From NCBI RefSeq assembly GCF_000285535.1, contig NZ_HE610990.1:59472-123471 (forward strand): 64,000 nucleotides of DNA, written 5' to 3'. The position numbers and the translations under genes are program-made. The DNA is from Bacillus timonensis (lineage in GTDB: Bacteria; Bacillota; Bacilli; Bacillales; Bacillaceae_L). Shown in pieces: positions 54,130 through 64,000 of this stretch (position 1 is the first letter of the stretch; each line of letters begins with the position of its first letter). The notes under the pieces are model-generated. The model was not told the origin of the DNA. It was given only the letters and a program-made list of their open reading frames with translations, and did not search any database.

Positions 54130-54617
54130 ATAATATAACATAAAAAAGCAAGTGTCAAATGTTTTTTTGAAATTTAGCCATTACTCTTCTATATTGCAAT
54201 TTGGTTTTGTATAAGTTTTTAATCTGATTTTCTTGTAACTTCCTTATTTTTTCTCCGTGGCTCGTTTTCATCATGTCTTATAATACCACCATAAAATAAA
54301 GTTTGTTCTATAGAATCTATAGTAAGTGTCTAGGTATAGAGTCTATATTGAGACTCTATAGAAAAATACTAAAAAGACCCTGCGGTAGCAGGGTCTTTTT
54401 AGTATTTTCACTATCTTCACCGATTTTTCTTAAGGCTCTTTTATTTAAATTGCAATAGATGCATAGCACTATTCATAATTTAGCCTTAAATGCTAAAACC
54501 AATTCTTAGTTTCCATCATTAATATCTAGTTGCCAACTATAAAGGTTAGTTACTATCATTATTGTTTGATTACTAACAATAATGACAGTGAACACAGCCC
54601 GAGTTTGTATTTATTCC
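54130..54617. other. Intergenic region with stacked inverted repeats
   Basis: No gene. Three hairpins: TATAGAGTCT/AGACTCTATA (54335-54360); a 21-bp arm hairpin around AAAAAGACCCTGC/GCAGGGTCTTTTT (54363-54408), which is a bidirectional terminator; and TCATTATTGTT/AACAATAATGA (54556-54585) just after glmS. CTATAG recurs several times between 54306 and 54361. Confidence 0.6.
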
Positions 54618-56420
54618 TTATTCTACCGTTACACTCTTCGCCAAGTTACGTGGCTTATCAACGTCACAGTCACGGTGTAGTGCTGCATAATAAGAGATAA
54701 GCTGTAACGGAATGACAGAGATAAGTGGTGTTAACATTTCGTTAACAGCTGGAAGCACATAACGGTCTTCGTCTGTGTCTAATCCCTTCATTGAGATAAT
54801 ACATGGATGTGCACCACGTGCAACAACCTCTTTCACATTTCCACGAATGCTTAAGTTAACATGCTCTTGCGTAGCAAGGGCAATAACCGGTGTCCCTTCT
54901 TCGATTAAGGCAATTGTTCCGTGCTTTAATTCTCCCCCAGCAAAACCTTCTGCTTGGATATAGGAGATTTCTTTTAGCTTTAAGGCACCCTCTAATCCAA
55001 CAAAGAAGTCCATCGCACGACCGATGAAGAAGCAGTTACGAGTGGTTGTAAAGTACTCCCACGCAATAGCTTCCATTACTTCTTTATCATCACAAAGAGC
55101 CTCCATGCTGTTCGCAATGATACCAAGTTCTTTGACAAGGTCCATGCCAACCTTTAATCCCTTTGATTCAGCAGTTACATATGCAAGGATTGCAAGAACC
55201 GCCAACTGTGCTGTATAAGCCTTTGTAGACGCAACTGCAATTTCAGGGCCTGCGTGTAACAACAACGTGAAATCTGCTTCGCGAGAAAGTGTTGAGCCAG
55301 GAACATTTGTAATGGTAATAGCCTTGTGGCCCATTTCTTTTACATGTACTAACACGGCACGACTGTCTGCTGTTTCTCCACTTTGTGAAATAAAGATGAA
55401 TAGTGGTTTCTCAGATAATAACGGCATATTGTATGAGAATTCACTAGAAATATGAACCTCTACAGGAATGTGCGCCATTTTTTCAATGAATTGCTTCCCA
55501 ACAAGACCAGCATGATAACTAGTACCAGCAGCAATGATATAAATACGGTCTGATTCCTTCATTGCTTCGACAATAGAAGGATCGATTGATAACGAACCAT
55601 TATCGTTTTGATATTCTTGAACAATCTTTCTCATTACTAATGGCTGTTCATCAATTTCCTTTAGCATATAGTGTGGGTACGTTCCCTTTTCAATATCACT
55701 TGCATCTAGCTCTGCTGTATATGGGTCACGGTTAATTGTTTCACCCGCTAAATTTTTGATTGTGACAGACTCTTTTTTAACAATAACAATCTCTTTATCC
55801 ATTAACTCGATATATTGGTCAGTTACCTGTAGCATTGCCATTGCATCACTTGCAACAACATTAAAGTTTTCCCCAAGACCAACAAGAAGTGGGCTTTTGT
55901 TTTTCGCTACATAGATTGTTTCGTTGTTTTGCTCATCAAGCATTGCAATTGCGTAGGATCCTTTTAGAAGGCTTAACGTCTTACGAAATGCTTCTTCTAC
56001 TTCAATCCCTTGGTTTACAAATTGTTCGAGCACTTGAACAACAACCTCTGTATCCGTATCACTCTTTAATTCAATATTTTGTAAATACTCATCTTTAAGC
56101 TGACTATAGTTTTCAATTACTCCATTATGAACTAGAGTGAATCTTCCAGATGATGCCTGATGTGGGTGTGCATTTACTTTACTTGGGACTCCATGGGTCG
56201 CCCAACGAGTATGGCCAATCCCCGCTGTAGCAAATAGACTTTGATCTACAGCTTCACGAAGTGTCGCAATACGACCTTTTTCTTTAAAAACATGAACACC
56301 TTCATCATTCATTACTGCAATTCCAGCTGAGTCATAACCACGATACTCGAGCTTTTCTAGTCCCTTTAACAAAATTTCCTTCGAGTCCTTCTGTCCAATA
56401 AAACCTACAATTCCGCACAT
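54618..56420 (-). CDS. glmS: Glutamine-fructose-6-phosphate aminotransferase
   Basis: 600 residues. C2 nucleophile ([10 protein letters not shown]) of the glutaminase domain, then two SIS isomerase domains ([23 protein letters not shown]) and the C-terminal KSVTVE. It makes glucosamine-6-P for peptidoglycan and teichoic acids. Its leader carries the glmS ribozyme, so expression falls when GlcN6P accumulates. Confidence 0.97.
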   Translation of the reverse strand: MCGIVGFIGQKDSKEILLKGLEKLEYRGYDSAGIAVMNDEGVHVFKEKGRIATLREAVDQSLFATAGIGHTRWATHGVPSKVNAHPHQASSGRFTLVHNGVIENYSQLKDEYLQNIELKSDTDTEVVVQVLEQFVNQGIEVEEAFRKTLSLLKGSYAIAMLDEQNNETIYVAKNKSPLLVGLGENFNVVASDAMAMLQVTDQYIELMDKEIVIVKKESVTIKNLAGETINRDPYTAELDASDIEKGTYPHYMLKEIDEQPLVMRKIVQEYQNDNGSLSIDPSIVEAMKESDRIYIIAAGTSYHAGLVGKQFIEKMAHIPVEVHISSEFSYNMPLLSEKPLFIFISQSGETADSRAVLVHVKEMGHKAITITNVPGSTLSREADFTLLLHAGPEIAVASTKAYTAQLAVLAILAYVTAESKGLKVGMDLVKELGIIANSMEALCDDKEVMEAIAWEYFTTTRNCFFIGRAMDFFVGLEGALKLKEISYIQAEGFAGGELKHGTIALIEEGTPVIALATQEHVNLSIRGNVKEVVARGAHPCIISMKGLDTDEDRYVLPAVNEMLTPLISVIPLQLISYYAALHRDCDVDKPRNLAKSVTVE

Positions 56421-56559
56421 AAAATAAGTTTCCTCCCTAAAAAAGGGAACAAGAAAGCACGGGGCTTACTTGCCCCTTTTTTCATATATTTATCTATTTT
56501 TTCACAATCATATCCTTCCGTTTGTGCAGAGAGTCACCCCTCTGTTTTACCTAAAAGGA

Positions 56560-56692
56560 TTTTTCGGTCGTGATTGGAGTCAACCGGGAGGCATCCGCCG
56601 AAACTTCGATAAACCTCCTCCTCGTCAACTAAACCCGTGACAATATCCTATTGGAATGTCACCATTTCCGTTCATGGTTTAGTTCTGGCGCT
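56560..56692 (-). ncRNA. glmS self-cleaving ribozyme/riboswitch
   Basis: On the minus strand the leader begins GCGCCAGAACT at 56691, with cleavage expected between 56692 (A) and 56691 (G). It contains the conserved GACGAGGAGGAGG, TTTATCGAAGTTTCGGCGG and ATGCCTCCCGG segments and ends near ACCGAAAA. GlcN6P acts as the cofactor of cleavage, and the cut mRNA is degraded. Confidence 0.97.
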
Positions 56693-56819
56693 TTAAAAAT
56701 GAAAATGAATGATCCGTATTATCCCTCCTCCTGTAAATAAAAAGAACAAGAACAATAATACACTAGAAAATCAAACTTCGTCAATCAAAACATGGAATAA
56801 ATTTTCCATGTACACTAAA

Positions 56820-56865
56820 AAAATATGCAAACTTGGAACAAGATGTGCCAAGTTTGCATATTTTT
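56820..56865 (-). terminator. glmM terminator
   Basis: AAATATGCAAACTTGG / CCAAGTTTGCATATTT, 16-bp stem with T runs on either side, 38 nt after the glmM stop. Confidence 0.92.
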
Positions 56866-56902
56866 AATCAAAATGTATTAGAAGTACAAAGAACACGAAG
56901 TA

Positions 56903-58249
56903 TTACTCCGCTCCCATTTCTGTTTTTACCACAGAAACAATACGTTCTACATATTTTTTACATAGTTCTTCTGTTGGAGCTTCTGCCATTACCCTCACCA
57001 ATGGCTCTGTACCGGAAGGACGTACTAATATACGGCCGTTTCCATTCATCTCAGCTTCCACTTTTTCAATAACCTCTTTAATCACCGGATTATCAGTAAC
57101 ATGATATTTATCTGTAACTTTTACATTCACTAATAATTGCGGGAATTTTGTCATTTCACTTGCAAGCTGTGATAAAGGTTTCTTTGTGACCTTCATGATA
57201 TTGACTAATTGAAGACCTGTTAATAATCCATCGCCTGTAGTATTGTAATCAAGGAAAATGATATGGCCAGATTGTTCTCCACCTAGAATAAATCCACTCT
57301 TTTTCATTTCTTCTACAACATAGCGGTCCCCAACTGCTGTTTGAACACTTTCAATGCCGTTCTCCTCTAGTGCTTTATAAAAGCCTAAATTACTCATCAC
57401 AGTAGATACAACAGTTTGATGCTTTAAGCGACCTTGTTCCTTCATATACTTTGCACAAATGTACATGATTTGGTCACCGTCAACGATATCTCCATTTTCA
57501 TCAATTGCAATTAGACGATCGCCGTCACCGTCAAAAGCAAGTCCAACATCTGCACCCTTTTCCTTTAAAAATGCAGAAAGTGCTTCTGGATGGGTAGAAC
57601 CTACTCCATCGTTAATATTAAGACCATTTGGTGATGTTCCCATTGTAGAAATATCTGCATCTAAGTCAGCAAACAAATGAGTAGCTAAAGAAGAGGTTGC
57701 ACCATGAGCGCAATCCAATGCTACATGAATACCCGTGAAGTCTTCTTCTACTGTTTGCTTTAAGAACTGAAGATATTTCTGTCCACCTTCGAAATAGTCA
57801 TTCACCTGTCCTAAATCTGTACCGATTGGGCGAGGAAGCTGATCTTCAGATAAATCTAAAAGTGCTTCGATTTCATTTTCTTGTTCATCGGAAAGCTTGA
57901 AGCCGTCTGGACCAAAGAACTTAATTCCATTATCTTGTACCGGATTATGTGACGCTGAAATCATGACACCTGCTTCTGCACCTAAAGCCTTTGTTAAATA
58001 AGCAACACCAGGAGTAGAGATAACACCTAAACGCATAACCTCTGCACCAATTGATAGTAGCCCTGCTACAAGAGCTCCTTCTAACATATGTCCTGAAATA
58101 CGAGTGTCACGGCCGATTATTACCTTTGGTCTATCTTTATCTTTTGTTAATACATACCCTCCAAATCTTCCTACCTTAAATGCAAGTTCTGGAGTTAATT
58201 CACTATTTGCAACACCACGTACACCATCTGTACCAAAATATTTTCCCAT
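56903..58249 (-). CDS. glmM: Phosphoglucosamine mutase
   Basis: 448 residues. Phosphoserine S100 in MISASHNP, metal loop DGDGDR near 240 and sugar-binding GGEQSGHI near 325. It converts GlcN6P to GlcN1P. Follows cdaR by 27 nt, completing the conserved cdaA-cdaR-glmM set. Confidence 0.97.
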   Translation of the reverse strand: MGKYFGTDGVRGVANSELTPELAFKVGRFGGYVLTKDKDRPKVIIGRDTRISGHMLEGALVAGLLSIGAEVMRLGVISTPGVAYLTKALGAEAGVMISASHNPVQDNGIKFFGPDGFKLSDEQENEIEALLDLSEDQLPRPIGTDLGQVNDYFEGGQKYLQFLKQTVEEDFTGIHVALDCAHGATSSLATHLFADLDADISTMGTSPNGLNINDGVGSTHPEALSAFLKEKGADVGLAFDGDGDRLIAIDENGDIVDGDQIMYICAKYMKEQGRLKHQTVVSTVMSNLGFYKALEENGIESVQTAVGDRYVVEEMKKSGFILGGEQSGHIIFLDYNTTGDGLLTGLQLVNIMKVTKKPLSQLASEMTKFPQLLVNVKVTDKYHVTDNPVIKEVIEKVEAEMNGNGRILVRPSGTEPLVRVMAEAPTEELCKKYVERIVSVVKTEMGAE

Positions 58250-58276
58250 TTTAAATGATCTCTCCTTTTGCAGATA

Positions 58277-59515
58277 CTATCCTTCGATTTCGGTGATTCG
58301 TATCTTTGCCTTTTCTTGAGGTAATGCCCACGTCACATTATCTGGGCCCTTCACTTCTATATCTACATCATGTTCACCAATCCCTAGATCGGTCACATCA
58401 ATAAACACATCAAAATTTGTAGGACTTGTCCCGTCTATGACACTTTGAGCGCCCTGTACATCTAAATTAAGAGTCCCTGCTTCAGGATTTAAAAAAGTAA
58501 GTGCATATTCAGATTCTAAGCCTTGGCTTCTAATTGATAAATCTGAGAAGGTTTCCGAAATCTCTTCTTCAACATCAACTGCAACTTCTATTTCTTGAGG
58601 AGATATTTGAGTAACTCCTTTAGGTATCGGAACCTTCACTTTTATCGTGGAGTCTTCCTGAATTTTATCAAGGTCAATTTCACCTTCAATAGAAGATATT
58701 GCATCGATGACTTCTTTTGGACCAAATATCGTAACCTGATTAGGCGTTGGCGTGATATTGACTAGACTTAACCCATCTGCAAGTTTTCCTTTTTGCTTTA
58801 GGGTGAACGATACTGATTTATTCGGACTCACAATCGGAACCGTAATTTCAACAACGCTTGGTTCAACGCTCACCGACAAGACATTTTGATTTTTATCATA
58901 AACAGCTACTCGTGATTCCTGTGTAAAAGTTTCCGTAACCCCCTTAAGGTCGACAACCGCTTTTACTAAAGCGATTCTTTCGATTTCCTCTAAGGCCCCG
59001 GTTATTTTTACAACCCGAGGTGCAGCAACTGGTTGTTCTATTGTATATCCTTCTGCTACCTGGTCCCGGTTAACAAAGTCGACTTCAACTGGGAATTCCT
59101 TGGTCACTTTTTCCTGAATAACGACCGTAATTTCAGCAGGATCAATTTTCACTTTAATTTTTTCAGATATATTTCGATACTGTAGTTTTACCTTATGAGT
59201 ACCAACCGATAACTGAGTAAGGTCTGCATAAACTTCTATTTCTTTTTGAAGGCCTTCCCTTTTCGTAACACCGGACGGACCTTCAATTGTTACATTTACA
59301 TATTGAGGAACCCCTGATACAACTAAATTTTGATCATCATAGTACGTATTCACTGGAATCTCAGTTAACGTTTCCGAATAATTTGAAAACAACGGTATGC
59401 CTGCAGGACTCTTGGAAGACGGTTGATTCTCAAAGCTGACAGAGGCGAATAAGAGCAACGCAATTAACAACGCAATAATCCGTGTAACCCAACGGTTATC
59501 AATTAATTTATCCAT
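58277..59515 (-). CDS. cdaR: YbbR-domain regulator of the c-di-AMP synthase
   Basis: 412 residues. One N-terminal membrane helix (about 9-26), then four YbbR repeats outside the membrane (each with a V-x-I-x-G-P or similar turn, for example TIEGPSGV, FGPKEVID). It modulates CdaA and overlaps it by 8 nt. The window product has the usual layout with a short C-terminal tail. Confidence 0.95.
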   Translation of the reverse strand: MDKLIDNRWVTRIIALLIALLLFASVSFENQPSSKSPAGIPLFSNYSETLTEIPVNTYYDDQNLVVSGVPQYVNVTIEGPSGVTKREGLQKEIEVYADLTQLSVGTHKVKLQYRNISEKIKVKIDPAEITVVIQEKVTKEFPVEVDFVNRDQVAEGYTIEQPVAAPRVVKITGALEEIERIALVKAVVDLKGVTETFTQESRVAVYDKNQNVLSVSVEPSVVEITVPIVSPNKSVSFTLKQKGKLADGLSLVNITPTPNQVTIFGPKEVIDAISSIEGEIDLDKIQEDSTIKVKVPIPKGVTQISPQEIEVAVDVEEEISETFSDLSIRSQGLESEYALTFLNPEAGTLNLDVQGAQSVIDGTSPTNFDVFIDVTDLGIGEHDVDIEVKGPDNVTWALPQEKAKIRITEIEG

Positions 59516-60329
59516 TCTTTTTCCCCCTCCATTGCCATAGTGAATGAGAGGTAATACTATCGTTTGTCTTTAGTTCTTGGTTTAGTAAATCTCGAAATGC
59601 ATCAGGTTTCAAATCACGGTGTAGTTCGCCGTTTTTTGTTAAGGACACACTTCCTGTTTCTTCTGATACAATAATGGTAATGCTGTCTGTTACCTCACTA
59701 ATCCCAAGTGCTGCCCGGTGACGAGTTCCTAATTCCTTTGAAATAAATGGACTCTCTGAAAGTGGTAAATAACAAGCGGCAGCTGCTACCTGGTTTTTTT
59801 GGATAATCACGGCTCCATCATGTAGAGGAGTATTTGGAATAAAAATATTAATTAATAGCTCAGATGAGATAGCTGAATTTAGCGGAATCCCTGTTTCCAC
59901 ATAATCCCCCATCCCCGTTTGTCGTTCAATCGAGATGAGTGCGCCGATACGGCGTTTTGCCATATAATCTGTTGCTTTTGTTATGGCTTCAATTAATTTT
60001 ATCTGCTGGTCTTCTTCGTCAGTACCACTTCTTGAAAATATTTTTCCACGACCAAGCTGTTCCAATGCCCTTCGTAATTCAGGCTGAAATATAACGATAA
60101 TCGCTAAAAATCCCCAATCCATCACCTGGTCTACTAACCAAAACAGCGTATGTAATTCTAACAGGCTACTTAATAAGCGGATAAAAACGATAACAATAAT
60201 TCCCTTTAATAACTGAACAGCTTTCGTTCCGCGTATAAGGGATAATATTTTATATATTACATACCAGACAAGGAGAACATCTAGAAAAATGCCGAGGTAA
60301 CCTAGTAATGGGAGTTCATTAAATGACAT
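59508..60329 (-). CDS. cdaA: Diadenylate cyclase
   Basis: 273 residues from ATG 60329 (AGGAAG 7 nt upstream; the GTG two codons earlier is too close to the RBS). Three membrane helices in the first 85 residues, a coiled linker, then the DAC domain with DGA (171-173) and RHR (203-205). It makes c-di-AMP from two ATP, controlling K+ and osmotic balance. Confidence 0.96.
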   Translation of the reverse strand: MSFNELPLLGYLGIFLDVLLVWYVIYKILSLIRGTKAVQLLKGIIVIVFIRLLSSLLELHTLFWLVDQVMDWGFLAIIVIFQPELRRALEQLGRGKIFSRSGTDEEDQQIKLIEAITKATDYMAKRRIGALISIERQTGMGDYVETGIPLNSAISSELLINIFIPNTPLHDGAVIIQKNQVAAAACYLPLSESPFISKELGTRHRAALGISEVTDSITIIVSEETGSVSLTKNGELHRDLKPDAFRDLLNQELKTNDSITSHSLWQWRGKKNG

Positions 60330-60445
60330 TCTCACACTTCCTCTATGAAATAATCCAAAAACACATAGTTAGCTATAATATTATATCATATAACTTTCAC
60401 GTTCCGATTACAAATTGGTAGAAGGATGAGCTTAATTTTAACGAA

Positions 60446-60472
60446 GAAAAAGGCCACCGTGTTCGATGGCCT
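60446..60472 (-). terminator. Terminator of sigW-rsiW
   Basis: AGGCCA (60451-60456) / TGGCCT (60467-60472) with a T5 run on the minus strand. It overlaps the TAG at 60471-60473 that becomes the rsiW stop once the frameshift is corrected. Confidence 0.82.
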
Positions 60473-61093
60473 ATTCTTCATTATCAAAAACATGGATTGC
60501 ATCTGTTCCAATTTTTTTATATGGTACCAAAGCCACTCAAACATTTGATTGACTTCTTTGATTTCCCCTGTAACATCTCCAGCTGAAGCTAGATATTTCT
60601 CACCATTAATCACAGTGACATCTCCATCTACAGCTCCTTCAATCACAATTTTACCATTTTGAACGACAACATCACCCTTAACCGTTTCACCTTCAGGAAC
60701 AATCACAGTATTGTTTTCAACAATCAAATTTGGTTGTTTGGAAACAGAGAATTGCTCATTTTCATTCCAAACTGAAAAAAGACTTCCTACCATTAATAAA
60801 AGGAAGAGTGAGGCAGCTGTCAGCATCGGATGGGCTCTGAACCAACGTTTAAAGCTTACAGTGCGTTTTTCCTTCGGTAAATTTTGCATGACATTTAATG
60901 TGAAATCATTAGGTGCAGAAATATGAGAAGTACTTTGAACTAAAGCAATGGTTTTCTTTAGTTCATGAAAATGTTGATTACAGGATTCGCATGTTTGCAA
61001 ATGCTCACGTAGTAGCTTCTCTTCCTCTTCAGAAATATCCTCATCTAGGTAATTGTGCATAAGTTGAATTATGTTGTTTTCTGAACAGTACAT
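60471..61093 (-). CDS. rsiW: Anti-sigma-W factor, 3' end apparently frameshifted
   Basis: About 208 residues when corrected. Zinc-binding anti-sigma motif H31-x3-C35-x2-C38 (REHLQTCESC), one membrane helix near 92-110, then an extracytoplasmic domain. Near the end an A7 run (about 60512-60518) diverts the frame into an unlikely hydrophobic tail ending at 60386. With one more A the protein ends HIKKIGTDAIHVFDNEE at TAG 60471, exactly at the terminator. RsiW holds SigW until cut by PrsW and RasP. Starts 12 nt after sigW. Confidence 0.88.
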
Positions 61094-61105
61094 TCTTTCT
61101 CACCC

Positions 61106-61669
61106 CTATACATGTCGAAGCTGGTTTCGTAAAGCTTCTCGGCCTCTGTGAATCCTTGTTTTAACTGTGCCAACTGGCAAGTCAAGAATTTCACCAATTT
61201 CTTTTAGTGAAAACTCTTCGATGTATTTTAAAACAATAACAGAACGATACTTATCCGGAAGCTTCAGTATTTCCGCTTGGATTAATTCTTGAAGCTCCAT
61301 TGTCTCTAGCTCGTCCTCTGGCAATGCGACATCTGCGGCTACCTGTGAATACATAGTTAGTCCATCTGAGCCCGCAAGCTCAGCATCTAAGTAGTAGTCA
61401 GGCTTTTTCTTTCGAATGCGGTCAATCGACAAATTCGTTGCTATTCGATATAGCCATGTTGAGAACTTTTTATTCAAATCATAGCTGTGAATATTCACAT
61501 ATGCTCGAATAAAGGCTTCCTGTGCAATATCCTCTGCCTCATGTCGATTCCCAAGCATACGATAGCATATTTGAAAAACCTTGTCTTTGTAAAATTCTAC
61601 TATCTCCGCAAATGCATTCTGATCTCCATTTTTAATCTGCCTAATTCTGTTTTTGATGATAGTCTCCAT
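61106..61669 (-). CDS. sigW: ECF sigma factor SigW
   Basis: 187 residues from ATG 61669 (RBS GGAGG; 10 upstream residues rejected), the exact length of B. subtilis SigW. Region 2 (YKDKVFQICYRMLGNRHEAEDIAQEAFIRAY) and region 4 (LPDKYRSVIVLKYIEEFSLKEIGEIL) are complete. It controls the envelope-stress and antimicrobial-resistance regulon. Preceded by its own consensus promoter. Confidence 0.96.
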   Translation of the reverse strand: METIIKNRIRQIKNGDQNAFAEIVEFYKDKVFQICYRMLGNRHEAEDIAQEAFIRAYVNIHSYDLNKKFSTWLYRIATNLSIDRIRKKKPDYYLDAELAGSDGLTMYSQVAADVALPEDELETMELQELIQAEILKLPDKYRSVIVLKYIEEFSLKEIGEILDLPVGTVKTRIHRGREALRNQLRHV

Positions 61670-61703
61670 TTTGTATACCTCCGCCACTGCGGGTATCATT
61701 ATT

Positions 61704-61729
61704 TACGAACGACCTTTAAAAAGGTTTCA
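61704..61729 (-). promoter_or_regulatory. SigW autoregulatory promoter
   Basis: Minus strand TGAAAC (61729-61724), 16-bp spacer, CGTA (61707-61704): a perfect SigW consensus, 35 nt upstream of the sigW start codon. Confidence 0.93.
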
Positions 61730-61796
61730 CTTTCTCCATAATTTTCATTTTAACAAATTTTGGGTGGGTTATGGGGTAGGAAATCAAATCTTTAAA

Positions 61797-61834
61797 ATAA
61801 AAAAAACAGTACCTCTATTTTTACCGAGATACTG
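61797..61834 (-). terminator. rocF terminator
   Basis: CAGTACCTC (61807-61815) / GAGATACTG (61826-61834) with a run of eight T on the minus strand, 9 nt after the arginase stop. Confidence 0.88.
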
Positions 61835-61842
61835 CTTATTTT

Positions 61843-62745
61843 TTATAAAAGTTTTTCTCCAAATAATGATCCCATTAATGCAACTGCTACGGAAGCTGTT
61901 TTATTTTTGTCGTCTAAAATTGGATTTACCTCTACGAATTCAGCAGAAGTTATTAATTTGGATTCCTCTAACATTTCCATTGCTAAATGGCTCTCACGGT
62001 AACTGATACCACCAAGAACTGGAGTCCCCACACCCGGTGCATCATGTGGATCTAAGCCGTCTAAATCTAATGATAAATGGACACCATCTGTTCGATCCCG
62101 AAGATAGGCAATGGTTTCTTCCATAACTTTTGTCATACCTAAGCGATCAACTTCGTGCATCGTATATACTTTAATACCTAATTTTTTAATTAATTCCTTT
62201 TCGCCATCGTCGAGTGCTCTTGCACCAATGATTACGATATTTTCTGGTTTTATTTTTGGACTATAGCCAGCAATATTTGTTAATCTTTTATGACCAAGTC
62301 CAAGACTAGCTGCAAGTGGCATACCATGTATATTTCCTGTTGGTGAAGTATCCGCTGTGTTTAAATCACCATGAGCATCATACCAGATAACACCTAAATT
62401 TTGATAGTGCTTAGCCACACCGGCGAGTGTTCCAATCGCAATACTATGGTCACCACCTAAAACAAGTGGAAATCTTCCGTTTTGTATCACCGTATCCACT
62501 GTCGTCGCTAGCTTCTCACTAGCTTCAGATACTTTCTCAAGGTTTTTTAAATTTTCATCGTTTGCCACTTCTTCACGAGTGGGACGTGTTATTTCAATAT
62601 CACCTAAATCATCTATATCATAGTCAAGTCTTTCTAATCGTTCAACAACACCCGCATATCGAATGGCACTTGGCCCCATATCTACACCTCTACGCATTTG
62701 GCCTAAGTCCATTGGTACACCAATTATGGAAATATCCTTCTTCAT
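61843..62745 (-). CDS. rocF: Arginase
   Basis: 300 residues. The binuclear manganese site is complete: H100 (GGDHS), D123, H125, D127 (DAHGDLN), D227 and D229 (SLDLDG). It hydrolyses arginine to ornithine and urea. Stand-alone transcript between the tRNA cluster and sigW; no rocDE genes nearby. No RocR/SigL -12/-24 promoter was seen. Confidence 0.96.
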   Translation of the reverse strand: MKKDISIIGVPMDLGQMRRGVDMGPSAIRYAGVVERLERLDYDIDDLGDIEITRPTREEVANDENLKNLEKVSEASEKLATTVDTVIQNGRFPLVLGGDHSIAIGTLAGVAKHYQNLGVIWYDAHGDLNTADTSPTGNIHGMPLAASLGLGHKRLTNIAGYSPKIKPENIVIIGARALDDGEKELIKKLGIKVYTMHEVDRLGMTKVMEETIAYLRDRTDGVHLSLDLDGLDPHDAPGVGTPVLGGISYRESHLAMEMLEESKLITSAEFVEVNPILDDKNKTASVAVALMGSLFGEKLL

Positions 62746-62919
62746 GAATAAACGAACCTCCTTCTCCCATATACCCCTATTTTCCTACTTTTTATAGAAT
62801 GACTCAACTCGACAAAAACATGTATATATATGCAGTCTGAGATAGGATAGAAGCTTTAAAACTGCGGATTTATACAAAAAAAATAAACCAACTGGTTTAT
62901 TGTTACGTTCATATGCAAT

Positions 62920-62995
62920 TGGTGGAGCCTAGCGGGATCGAACCGCTGACCTCCTGCGTGCAAAGCAGGCGCTCTCCCAGCTGAGCTAAGGCCCC
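62920..62995 (-). tRNA. tRNA-Ala (TGC)
   Basis: Full cloverleaf with GGGGCCT acceptor, loop CTTTGCAC with anticodon TGC, GGTTCGATCC T arm and encoded CCA. Confidence 0.97.
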
Positions 62996-63018
62996 GAATA
63001 TAAAAAAGAAGTAGTTCA

Positions 63019-63093
63019 TGGAGCGGAAGACGGGATTCGAACCCGCGACCCCCACCTTGGCAAGGTGGTGTTCTACCACTGAACTACTTCCGC
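63019..63093 (-). tRNA. tRNA-Gly (GCC)
   Basis: GCGGAAG acceptor, anticodon stem CACCTTGCCAAGGTG with GCC, T arm GGTTCGAATCC, CCA encoded. Confidence 0.97.
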
Positions 63094-63099
63094 AAGAGA

Positions 63100-63172
63100 T
63101 GAGCCATGAAGGACTCGAACCTTCGACCCTCTGATTAAAAGTCAGATGCTCTACCAACTGAGCTAATGGCTC
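63100..63172 (-). tRNA. tRNA-Lys (TTT)
   Basis: GAGCCAT acceptor, CTGACTTTTAATCAG anticodon arm with TTT; CCA is not encoded. Confidence 0.96.
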
Positions 63173-63177
63173 GAAAA

Positions 63178-63252
63178 TGGCTGGGCTAGCAGGATTCGAA
63201 CCTACGAATGACGGAGTCAAAGTCCGTTGCCTTACCGCTTGGCTATAGCCCA
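63178..63252 (-). tRNA. tRNA-Gln (TTG)
   Basis: TGGGCTA acceptor, CGGACTTTGACTCCG anticodon arm with TTG, CCA encoded. Confidence 0.97.
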
Positions 63253-63439
63253 ATGATTAATCTTCATATCGAGTTTTACTTGATTACGGAATTTATTTTG
63301 TTGTTACCCTATTATGTTGCACAACTAACGGCAAATTATGTGTAACTTTACTAATTAAATGTACAATTCCCATAAAAATAGCCTATTTCAACCTCGTGAA
63401 CTTGTCCAAAAGAAAGAATAAAGGCTTCTACTATGTAGA

Positions 63440-63524
63440 TGGTGGAGGGGGACGGATTCGAACCGCCGAACCCTGAGGGAGCGGATTTACAGTCCGCCGC
63501 GTTTAGCCACTTCGCTACCCCTCC
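63440..63524 (-). tRNA. tRNA-Tyr (GTA)
   Basis: Class II tRNA with a long variable arm; GGAGGGG acceptor, CGGACTGTAAATCCG anticodon arm with GTA, CCA encoded. A 187-nt gap separates it from tRNA-Gln, so it may start or end a separate transcript. Confidence 0.97.
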
Positions 63525-63539
63525 ATCATTAAATTAAGG

Positions 63540-63615
<76 letters not shown>

Positions 63616-63648
63616 ATTAAAGTCTTAAGCAACATTCTTTGACTTAAA

Positions 63649-63724
63649 TGGTGGAGGATGACGGGATCGAACCGCCGACCCCCTGCTTGTAAGGCAGGTG
63701 CTCTCCCAGCTGAGCTAATCCTCC
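63649..63724 (-). tRNA. tRNA-Val (TAC)
   Basis: GGAGGAT acceptor, CTGCCTTACAAGCAG anticodon arm with TAC, CCA encoded. Confidence 0.97.
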
Positions 63725-63742
63725 TACGTAAAGTAAGTTAAA

Positions 63743-63817
63743 TGGTGACCCGTACGGGATTCGAACCCGTGTTACCGCCGTGAAAGGGCGGTGTCTTAAC
63801 CGCTTGACCAACGGGCC
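63743..63817 (-). tRNA. tRNA-Glu (TTC)
   Basis: GGCCCGT acceptor, CGCCCTTTCACGGCG anticodon arm with TTC, CCA encoded. Confidence 0.97.
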
Positions 63818-63841
63818 ATCTCGTAATTTGTCTTTTTCGTA

Positions 63842-63914
63842 AGCTTCCAAGCGGGCTCGAACCGCTGACCTCTTCCTTACCATGGAAGTGCTCTACCAGC
63901 TGAGCTATGGAAGC
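63842..63914 (-). tRNA. tRNA-Thr (GGT)
   Basis: GCTTCCA acceptor, CTTCCATGGTAAGGAAG anticodon arm with GGT; CCA is not encoded. Second threonine isoacceptor of the cluster. Confidence 0.95.
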
Positions 63915-63916
63915 AA

Positions 63917-63991
63917 TGGCTCCGCAGGTAGGATTCGAACCTACGACCGATCGGTTAACAGCCGATAGCTCTACCACTGAGCTACTGCGGA
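63917..63991 (-). tRNA. tRNA-Asn (GTT)
   Basis: TCCGCAG acceptor, ATCGGCTGTTAACCGAT anticodon arm with GTT, CCA encoded. The cluster probably continues beyond the window edge. Confidence 0.97.
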
Positions 63992-64000
63992 ATAATTGCC

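Overview
The window is low-GC Firmicute DNA from a Bacillaceae genome. Three things point there: strong purine-rich ribosome binding sites with many GTG/TTG starts; the arrangement rocF - sigW-rsiW - cdaA-cdaR - glmM - ribozyme - glmS beside a tRNA cluster; and Bacillus-type regulators (MhqR, CstR, HxlR, PurR boxes, S-box and ZTP riboswitches). I see no prophage, insertion sequence, CRISPR array or rRNA. Nearly everything from 7.1 kb rightward is on the minus strand.

Layout. 0-7 kb (+): a frameshifted MFS transporter; a ZTP riboswitch before serA; then a SAM riboswitch driving an iron-type alcohol dehydrogenase homologue with the methionine importer metQ-metN-metP. 7-12.2 kb (-): inorganic-carbon uptake genes dabB-dabA with a DUF2294 protein and a beta-carbonic-anhydrase homologue that has lost its zinc ligands. 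12.5-13.9 kb: an atypical Nramp-like transporter. 14.1-28.6 kb: a nine-gene run, gltB-gltD-dapL-dapF-glnA-asnB-amt-DUF294-exonuclease, joining ammonium uptake, the GS/GOGAT cycle, asparagine synthesis and the last steps to meso-diaminopimelate. 29-34.4 kb: AraC regulator, purA with paired PurBoxes, paiA-like and other acetyltransferases, MarR and HxlR regulators. 34.5-39.1 kb: rpiA-zwf-gnd-pgi, the NADPH-producing oxidative pentose phosphate operon. 39.4-45.2 kb: a reactive-sulfur cluster (three TusA-type genes, DsrE-like, rhodaneses, a rhodanese-persulfide dioxygenase fusion, TauE, CstR). 45.4-48 kb: tandem ferritin-like protein and a serine hydrolase. 48.6-54.1 kb: an MhqR-type quinone/electrophile detoxification regulon. 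54.6-62.7 kb: glmS with its ribozyme, glmM, cdaR, cdaA, rsiW, sigW, rocF. 62.9-64 kb: ten tRNA genes.

Main points of interest. (1) The sulfur operon ends in a 49-codon frame with two in-frame TGA codons, a good RBS and a terminator immediately after its TAA: a candidate small selenoprotein. (2) Two promoters 5.4 kb apart (an unknown gene beside hxlR, and rpiA) carry the same palindrome in the same position after the -10, and the rpiA promoter also has an MhqR-like box upstream, suggesting electrophile control of NADPH supply. (3) Four CstR-type palindromes cover the sulfur cluster, two of them inside -35/-10 spacers. (4) Six single-base deletions, five in A/T runs and one in a TTA repeat, break serA, TauE (twice), the DsrE-like gene, the end of rsiW and the MFS gene. 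This pattern looks more like sequencing under-calls than six independent pseudogenisations.
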